DNA from: Spizellomyces punctatus DAOM BR117 | Taxonomy: Eukaryota; Chytridiomycota; Chytridiomycetes; Spizellomycetales; Spizellomycetaceae | Direction of reading: 5' to 3' | DNA: 64,000 bases | Assembly: GCF_000182565.1 (NCBI RefSeq) | Contig: NW_015971541.1 | Location: forward strand, 1-64,000 | In this document: positions 57,864-64,000 of the stretch, piece by piece | How the letters are laid out: every line of letters starts with the position of its first letter | How positions within the stretch are numbered: position 1 is the first letter of the stretch | The notes under the pieces: model-generated | Seen by the model: only the letters and a program-made list of their open reading frames with translations | What the model was told of the DNA's origin: nothing | Databases searched by the model: none | Translations under genes and position numbers: made by a program

Positions 57864-58381
57864 ATTGATGGGTAGGGTTGCTCAGTAGAGCGTGTGGTAT
57901 TTACCTGCGGATAGTTACCGTTGCCACCAAGTATAACTCTTACATATTTAGATTCTTGTGTAGAAAGGATCTTCAAAACCCCATTTTGTTGAAACGCTAA
58001 TACATGTGCCTTATTACATTTTGAGTAAAATGCACTTTCAGTCGTTTCAGCAGAGTCTTTTCGGTCATGCTTTCATTATCGATGAATGGGTTGGAATCGT
58101 TTACAGTTCACTTGCACAATACACAAAAACCTCAAAAGTGGCGAGATGAAAAAAGCACTTATTAGCCACTGATTATCCATGCACTTGGCTTGCCCTGCCC
58201 ATTGTGAAACTGGCTAGGAAAACGGTGATGTTGGCCATCGCTTGGTGTAGAGGGGTTGCCGCATGGAAATTTTTACAAGGTTTGAGTGTTCAATGTTCAA
58301 AAAGTGTCTGCCCCTGTAATCTGCAAAGACAACAATCCTGTAGTTCCGTTCTTGTATGAATGGGCAAATGGTATTAGAAAG

Positions 58382-58540
58382 GGGTAATAGGTGTTGGAAA
58401 GTATCTGCAAGTCAAATCTATGTATTTTCACTCTTGTGTGGATGGGTAATAGGTGTTGGCAAGGCAATCTACTGTATATATCTGCAAGGCATCTATGTGT
58501 GTATGGGTAATAGGTGTTTCTACAAGGCAATCTACACTGC
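58382..58540 (+). repeat. Three-unit minisatellite, 61-62-bp period
   Basis: 'gggtaataggtgtt' recurs at 58382, 58444 and 58505, with partly conserved sequence between ('aaggcaatcta', 'ctgcaaggcatctatg'). It lies immediately left of the 49-bp direct repeat. Confidence 0.65.
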
Positions 58541-58550
58541 AGTTCAATCG

Positions 58551-58599
58551 ATTCGTCCTCCAAGCACATTGCCCAGCGATCACTCCCTTGGAAAGTAAA
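58551..58599 (+). repeat. 49-bp direct repeat, left copy
   Basis: Identical over 49 bp to 62177-62225. Identity stops abruptly on both sides, which fits element ends or target-site-like junctions better than a diverged duplication. Confidence 0.85.
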
Positions 58600-58847
58600 A
58601 ATGCATATTTTGTCATTATTTCACCACGCATATAAGATGGATTATAGGTGAAACGTTAGATGCTCAAACCGAGACCCGTGAGAAATAATGTCAATCTCTA
58701 CATACAGATCACCATGCTTCATGCGTCACCAATGCCATTTGGGCTTTGTTTCCCAGGCTCTACCATGCTTCCCACGAAGCAAAGTCTGACTGAGCAACCT
58801 TTTCCTCATTGTAGCTGCAATTTAACCGCAGTCCTTCTTTGTCAAAG

Positions 58848-61800
58848 ATGATTCGTTGCCATTCTGCACAAGAATCCCTTCGCAAACCTTATGTGATTGC
58901 CGAGCGAGAAGTCTTTTCACAGGGCAGTGTACAGTACCCCGTCACGCCCATGGCCACCAATGCACTTGAGGTTATTCAAAATCGGTCGAGTTACCTGTTG
59001 TCTAAATGCTCACCTTTACATACTTTATCATACCATTAGCAAAATGTGCATTCCACTATTGTCAGACGCTTGCAAGCAGCGCACCAGTCCACTGCAGACC
59101 TCTCGGCGGGATTGACTCGGTTCCTTGTGGGTCCGGCCATTCATGCAGCTACGAATCCGGCAGAGTCTCAACGATTGACGCAAAGGGTGCTGGCATTAAT
59201 GCAGAACAATGTCCTTGTCTCGGATGCAGATATGGTTAAAGCTCTGGGGTTAGTAGAGTCTACCGGTGACTTTGTCGCTGAGCCGGATGTGGAATACTTT
59301 TATGTTCGAAGCTGGGCAATCCACGCAACCGATCTGGCAAGACTTCTTGCAAGCTGGGAAGAGGAAGGGATAGAGCCCCGTGAGGCATGGCAATGGCTAT
59401 ATGCAATTCAAATAGCCGAAACATGCTTTATCCGATACGTTGGTAAATGCCGGGGCCCCGCTACACCGCACAAGCGATATACCACTGATTTGAAGCAAAG
59501 GGAGTCGGGTCTTTTGCACGATTTTTTGGAAGCACTGCAAGAAATCGCCCCAGACTCGTATGCAAGTGGTAAGACTTTTGAGTTTGTAGAGGGTAGACTT
59601 GGTGAGATAGCCGAAGCAACGATCAGGGATGACCGTGAGAGGGCGATTATTGCGTTTTTTGACCGAGAAAAGCTTTTGAATCGTCAGCACGGCGGCTTTT
59701 ATCAGTCCTACATTCCAAGCATTGATGACTACCATCTGTTCAAAGAATTGAATACCGACTTTATCCGTCGCTTCCGCAATGCGTGCACGAGCACCCACGA
59801 TGACATGCTGAAGGCTATTGACCAGTGGATAGAGGAAACCAAATGTTATGCTGAAGAACACCCGATCGAGACCAAGACTGGACTGCATCCACTGACCCAA
59901 AAATACAACACGAAACGACGGCACCAACTCTTGCCTCAGATGATCAACGATAATGTCATCTTGCTGCTGATTGGCAAGGACGTTACATTTGAAGAATATA
60001 TTGGTTCTCACACTTTTCTTTCAGGAAATTCACGAGCAGGGTACCTTACCAAAGATTTTCTCGCGCGCCTTCAAGCGTACGAACGGGATGCATCATCGTG
60101 GTCAACCCTTGACAAGTTGGCATTCCCTTTTATCAACTTATTCCCATGGATGGGACATGAAGACGTGACGTCCGCACTTGATTATCTGTCGGCATTTCTT
60201 CGCATTGTCCGTCCCATCATTACAGTTACATTTTCGCATTTGGTTACTTCAAGTGCACACGCAAATTTCTATCACCCATACGGGCTTTCACAGGATAACT
60301 TTTTGGATAGCGTAGGCGTCTTGTCCCTGCGGCATTTTGAAGATCGTGACTGGCTCTCGTCTGTAGAATCAGAGGTGACCGAATGGACTATTGTTATTCC
60401 GCACTTGGATCCCGGTTTTGACAAATACGGCGCCCAACCTGTTGAACTAAGGGCTGTCATCGACCTGACGTGGTACCTCACCTTTTATGTTGCCCACCGT
60501 GCCATGAAACTGCTGAGGGCCGGCAAGGGCGCCGCCAAGGGAAAAGGACCAGATCGCACTACCCTCGTGAAACGGCTCTATACGGAATGCAGCGAACATG
60601 ATCCCATGTTCATGGATCCCGCTGTGGTCGCCTTGTATGAACGTCTAAAACAAGCAAAAACGGCTCTAAAGGCCCATTGGGAGGATGTCCGACAACGCCG
60701 GCGACGTACGGTTCAACCACTGGATGAGGAGGTTCGCAAGGTCATGTCTGAAAAGGCGGTAGCGAGAATCCTTCGAGGAGAGAGAGCCCGAGGTGCACCC
60801 AACTCGGATGAGCGAAAAGCTCAAGTCAACCGTTTGTACAAACTCCACATGCCGGATACTTTTTTACATGTCACTGATTACAAAGAAGATAAAGATCGCT
60901 GGTTCCAGTGGGCCATGACGTTGCCCGAAAACATGTCATTTGCGATGAGCTCCCTTGCGCAAGCGATGCCCAAAGCACAGCGTATTCGCAATTCCATACG
61001 CATGTTTCGACCAGCGGAAGCCACTGACGACTCTTGGATGGATGACCCAACTCGAATGCGAAAGGCACTGCTAGCAAAAGGAGCTCACCTAAAACAATTT
61101 CTCCCAGCCGACTTTTACTCGAGCGAGAAACAGCGTGAGCGAGTCTTGCGAAAAACAGCCAGCGATCCGTTATTTGCACACACATCCGTTTTACAGGGTC
61201 GGGAGATCAAAATATGGGCAAATGGAGACATGGTGCTGCGCTGGATTGCGCCTGCCGAACTTTTGGAGGCACTTCAAACCGACCGAAATGTTACGCTTAT
61301 TGTCAGAGGACCCAAACGAGCCGTGCCGATCCAGGACGGCGACAAGCGATTTGTCCAATTTCTTGCTGATGGCATTGGACTTTATGACGAGAATGGGAGA
61401 GACATTGGCCCGGGTGCACTGGTGCGTCAACAGGACTTTATCCTCCACAAATCTCACCGTTTGCTTCAGGCTTTGTGGGCATCAGAAAGGGCCATTATCC
61501 AAGGAACTGCACCCATTCCAGCTCTGACAATCGAGGCCGCCGCTGAAGGACCTGTCCCCGTTTCCGTTTCCGTTCCAGCTCGTCGCCCAAGCTTGGCTCA
61601 ATCTATATCAGAAGCTCTGGCAAGGGGAATGGAGACAGCTCTAAGTGAACCACTGGAAGCCGAGAAAATGACTTCAGGACGTCCACCATTCAAACAGCAG
61701 ACTAGCAAAAAGACCATGGCTGCTTTTGGTCCGGTTCAAGCAAACGACGGATTGTGGTTGCTTCAACAGTGGCTAAAGGAAACCCATCCCAATGGAGGCA

Positions 61801-62060
61801 CCTTCTCGCTGGCTGATCCCATCATCTTTCCCAACCAACAATCCATGATCCCTTCTTTTTCAATGTTTTTGGACAAATATCCCAATCATCCCTATCATAA
61901 GGCTTGGAAAAATTGGCTCTTACCCGAGGAATTGGCTGGTGCATCACGCCACATTATTGCCAACATTCGGTATCTATGTCCCAACACAAGCAGCAAGCGG
62001 GTCCAGAGGAAAGAGACCCAGTTCCAAAGGTTGACTGTGAAGCCGCCCATTAAAGAGTAG
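58848..62060 (+). CDS. Unclassified ~1,047-aa protein, possible GIY-YIG-like segment
   Basis: The long open frame runs from 59040 to 62060. I join it to a first exon 58848..58970 (ATG start) through a 69-bp GT-AG intron (58971-59039), which keeps frame and gives about 1,047 aa. Without splicing the first in-frame ATG is 59199 (953 aa). No family is recognised overall. Residues about 155-195 read 'LYAIQIAETCFIRYVGKC' followed by R-Y, which recalls the YxI...YVG pattern of GIY-YIG nucleases; this is weak. Other marks are a basic, charged middle region with KKLL-type helices and an Ala/Pro/Ser-rich linker near residue 850. Perfect direct repeats bracket the gene and a tRNA lies close by, so it may be the protein of a mobile element. 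An ordinary lineage-specific gene is the alternative. Confidence 0.7.
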
Positions 62061-62176
62061 TACATCAGTCATGTATATAGTATGTCAAAATTTTTAGGTT
62101 TAGTTTAGTTGCTGGAGCCATTATTTTCTGTGTTACTAAGTATGTAGAAATGCCATTCACCATTATGAATTCCATC

Positions 62177-62225
62177 ATTCGTCCTCCAAGCACATTGCCC
62201 AGCGATCACTCCCTTGGAAAGTAAA
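62177..62225 (+). repeat. 49-bp direct repeat, right copy
   Basis: Identical to 58551-58599. It lies 117 bp after the stop codon of the large ORF. A shorter relative (62263-62285) abuts the tRNA-Ser gene. Confidence 0.85.
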
Positions 62226-62286
62226 GTTTTTCCAAGACACCTTATCTATTTGGATGTACATCTATCACTTCCTTGGAAAGTAAAAC

Positions 62287-62368
62287 GTCGGTTTGGCGGA
62301 GTGGTTAACGCGGTGGCCTGCTAAGCCATTTCCTTCTGGGAGCACAGGTTCGAATCCTGTAGCCGACG
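62287..62368 (+). tRNA. tRNA-Ser (anticodon GCT)
   Basis: 82-nt cloverleaf. The acceptor stem is GTCGGTT with AGCCGAC (one T-G pair) and a G discriminator. The A box is 'tggcggagtgg' and the B box 'ggttcgaatcc'. The anticodon loop is CTGCTAA with GCT at 62320-62322, and there is a long variable arm, as in serine tRNAs. No intron; CCA is not encoded. Decodes AGC/AGT. Confidence 0.95.
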
Positions 62369-62610
62369 CTCGCGCAGAGGGAAAACATCTTTTTTGATGG
62401 TTTTATACATGCACAGACTTTCACCGCTTTGTGGTTCACGCACTGTATGATCATTTGAAGGTGCTGGTTTTATACATGCATACAGACGCTCGCGCAGAGT
62501 GAAAACCTCTTTTTTGAAGGCGCTGGTTTTATATACATGCATACAGACGCTCGCGCAGAGTGAAAACCTCTTTTTTGAAGGCGCTGGTTTTATACATGCA
62601 CTTACCCCCA
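62365..62610 (+). repeat. Tandem units downstream of the tRNA, ~61-bp period
   Basis: 'gacgctcgcgcagag' followed by 'gaaaac.tcttttttgaagg' and 'ctggttttatacatgca' recurs at 62365, 62485 and 62546. The first unit starts on the last bases of the tRNA-Ser gene, so the array seems to have grown from the tRNA's 3' edge. No coding content. Confidence 0.7.
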
Positions 62611-62611
62611 A

Positions 62612-62664
62612 TCAGGTCCGACGCGTCTCCTATGAGTCGCGGACCCAGGTCCGCAGACCTGATT
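62612..62664. other. Hairpin-forming inverted repeat
   Basis: 'aatcaggtc' at the left is exactly complementary to 'gacctgatt' at the right, with further pairable G/C-rich words between. It would form a stem of nine base pairs or more. It could be a terminator-like or recombination structure; function unknown. Confidence 0.45.
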
Positions 62665-62734
62665 GCAAATATGGACTTACACTGCTAATAGACCACCAAA
62701 AATAACTGCGATTATTTGCACTGGTTTTATACAT

Positions 62735-63252
62735 GCACAGACTTTCACCGCTTTGTGGTTCACGCACCGTGTGATCATTCTCAGTTTTCTTGAAAGAGTG
62801 AGTGAAATTCATCAAGATGGCGCGTGATTTTTATCATTCAAAGTGATCCTTTGACACTACAACTCCTATCGAGTATGTTATGGGGCACCATGGAATGTAC
62901 TTGTAATTTCTTCCATTCATTCAACGCGCTATTTCATAGCAATTGCTAAGGCGGTATGGCCATGCCATCAAACCTGGTTTAACGCATGCGCTGCTATGTT
63001 TCTGCTGTGTACCGGTTATTTGTCCCATCATATATTCAAAGGAGTTGTAGTACATGCAGAGTGGTGCTTTTGACCGCTTTGGGGTGTAGCCGACGGTTGT
63101 TCGGCTCTTTTTTCTTGTTTTTTATCATTCAAAGTGATCCTTTGACACTAGTACATGCAGAGTGGTGCTTTTGACCGCTTTGAGGTGTGCTTCACGCACT
63201 GTGTGATCATTCTCAGTTTTCTTGGAAGAGTGAGTGAAGTTCATCAAGATGG
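62735..63252 (+). repeat. Nested dispersed repeats
   Basis: Several words recur in order within 500 bp: 'ctttcaccgctttgtggttc' (also at 62418), 'tgtgatcattctcag' followed by 'agagtgagtgaa.ttcatc' (62770 and 63202), 'atcattcaaagtgatcc' (62833 and 63122) and 'gtacatgcagagtggtg' (63051 and 63151). This looks like repeated local duplication. No protein gene. Confidence 0.6.
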
Positions 63253-63272
63253 CTTAAACATCAGTAGTGGTT

Positions 63273-63383
63273 TCTGCTTGGGATAGGAGCTGGCATGAAC
63301 TTGAGATGCCTGCCCATTGGCAGCCGATTCTGCTTGGAATAGCAACCGGTATGAACTTGAGATGCCTGCCCATTGGCAGCCGA
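63273..63383 (+). repeat. Two-copy tandem repeat, ~56 bp
   Basis: Copies 63273-63327 and 63329-63383 share 'atgaacttgagatgcc' and 'tgcccattggcagccga'. No known element. The next ~390 bp hold only short frames. Confidence 0.7.
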
Positions 63384-63772
63384 CGATGGAGGTTCAGATC
63401 TGAATTTGAAGGTGCCCAAGGCAAACTTATCCAATCGGGCTCACTCTCTTACCCAAAGTGCATGGCCGGTAAAAGACCATGCGCCAGTGACTCACGCACA
63501 AGATACCGTGGGTCAAACAGCCCAAGCCGATCTGACTGCAAACCAAACCCAAGCAACTGCAAAAAGGTCTTGACATGATTTCATAACTAATACTTTGTAT
63601 TTCAATAATAAGATGATGGCAGTTTGACTGCAAACAGTTTACTCTTTTGCAGCTTGGGCAGTTTTTTGTTATTTGAACGCGTGTCTATGGCCTTCCAAAA
63701 GTGGACTTACAAATTACGACCTTTCCCACAGTTTTTGACGCGGTTCATTTCGCAGTCATCAACCTCGCCCCC

Positions 63773-63781
63773 TTTATATAG
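63773..63781 (+). promoter_or_regulatory. TATA box of the right-edge gene
   Basis: TTTATATAG about 160 bp before the ATG at 63942. It is followed by a CT/CA-rich leader of the kind seen in highly expressed fungal genes. Confidence 0.5.
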
Positions 63782-63941
63782 TGGACTTACGCAGCAGTAG
63801 CAGTCTTTCCCACGCCAGATTTTTCGACATCTTTCATCGGTCCCATTCATCTGCCTTTTTCCATCGTTTCCCACTTACCCACATACTCTTATCACAACTA
63901 CACCGTCCTCAACAACACTTTTTAACCACACCCATCCAAAA

Positions 63942-63964
63942 ATGTCTGGAAAGGGAAAACTACC
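63942..63964 (+). CDS. First exon of a gene running off the window
   Basis: ATG in a strong context (CAAAATG), then eight codons starting MSGKGK, ending at a GTAAGT donor (exon ends in phase 2). The upstream TATA box and pyrimidine-rich leader suggest strong expression. The MSGKGK opening recalls core histone N-termini, but eight codons cannot identify the product. Confidence 0.5.
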
Positions 63965-64000
63965 GTAAGTAGACACGACTCGCATCATGTGGAATGGCCC

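Larger units (their letters stand above)
57864..58847. other. Intergenic with minisatellite and left direct repeat
   Basis: No gene recognised between the transporter stop codon and the next gene. It contains a three-unit tandem repeat and the left copy of a 49-bp direct repeat, listed separately. Confidence 0.5.
58551..62225 (+). mobile_element. Candidate novel mobile element bounded by 49-bp direct repeats
   Basis: A perfect 49-bp sequence (begins 'attcgtcctccaagcac', ends 'cttggaaagtaaa') occurs at 58551-58599 and again at 62177-62225 in the same orientation, 3,626 bp apart. A single large gene fills the space between. A 22-bp partial copy of the repeat's end (one mismatch) lies at 62263-62285, directly before tRNA-Ser. 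Perfect identity in non-coding flanks implies recent duplication, as expected of an inserted element or of recombination around one. No transposase, integrase or reverse transcriptase motif is recognised, so the class is open. Confidence 0.45.

Noticed and set aside
59397-60011. 204-codon minus-strand frame
   Set aside because: Antisense shadow inside the ~1,047-aa gene; no start context or motif.
62365-62610. CRISPR-like array
   Set aside because: Units are near-identical throughout with no unique spacers, and the genome is eukaryotic; it is a plain tandem repeat.

Overview
The window is nuclear DNA from a filamentous-type fungus, probably Dikarya. Genes are cut by many short GT-AG introns (about 58-90 bp), and there is a Zn2Cys6 activator, a Pho84-type phosphate transporter, a trimethyllysine-dioxygenase homologue, a large fungal non-ribosomal peptide synthetase (NRPS) and a Cys-rich secreted protein of the BAS2-like kind. 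I cannot place it more finely. Two N gaps (10252-10351 and 45095-45700), and homopolymer-type errors beside them, show a draft assembly.

Region 1 (0.1-38.7 kb) reads as one biosynthetic gene cluster. In order: Zn2Cys6 regulator (-), Sfp-type phosphopantetheinyl transferase (-), isoleucine-hydroxylase-like Fe/2OG dioxygenase (+), full-length ABCC/MRP transporter (-), a damaged PhyH-type Fe/2OG dioxygenase (-), a TMLH/TauD-type Fe/2OG dioxygenase (+), and a five-module NRPS of about 5,950 residues in 20 exons (+). Its domain order is partial C-A-T-E / C-A-T / C-A-T / C-A-T-T / C-A-T / FSH1-type hydrolase. The unusual points are the FSH1 serine hydrolase where a thioesterase or terminal condensation domain is expected, a tandem carrier-protein pair in module 4, two kinds of C domain in one protein, and three unrelated Fe/2OG oxygenase families next to the assembly line. 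A working model is that the PPTase loads the carriers, the oxygenases hydroxylate amino-acid monomers or the product, the NRPS builds a pentapeptide with one D residue, the FSH1 domain releases it, the ABC pump exports it, and the Zn2Cys6 protein switches the locus on.

Region 2 (38.8-47.5 kb) holds a repeat cluster with a possible tRNA-derived SINE, a divergent ATP-grasp enzyme / alpha-beta hydrolase pair sharing a very short promoter, a tandem duplication, a stretch of unreliable homopolymer-rich sequence, the large gap, and the 3' part of a tandem-repeat Cys-rich protein.

Region 3 (47.5-64 kb) contains a large helical protein of unknown function (about 2,050-2,130 aa, seven exons), weak small ORFs, a Pho84-like transporter, and an unclassified ~1,000-residue protein gene bracketed by perfect 49-bp direct repeats just upstream of a tRNA-Ser(GCT). 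After that come repeats and the first exon of another gene at the right edge.

All exon models were built by hand from splice signals and reading-frame continuity. Functions come from motif recognition, not from database searches.
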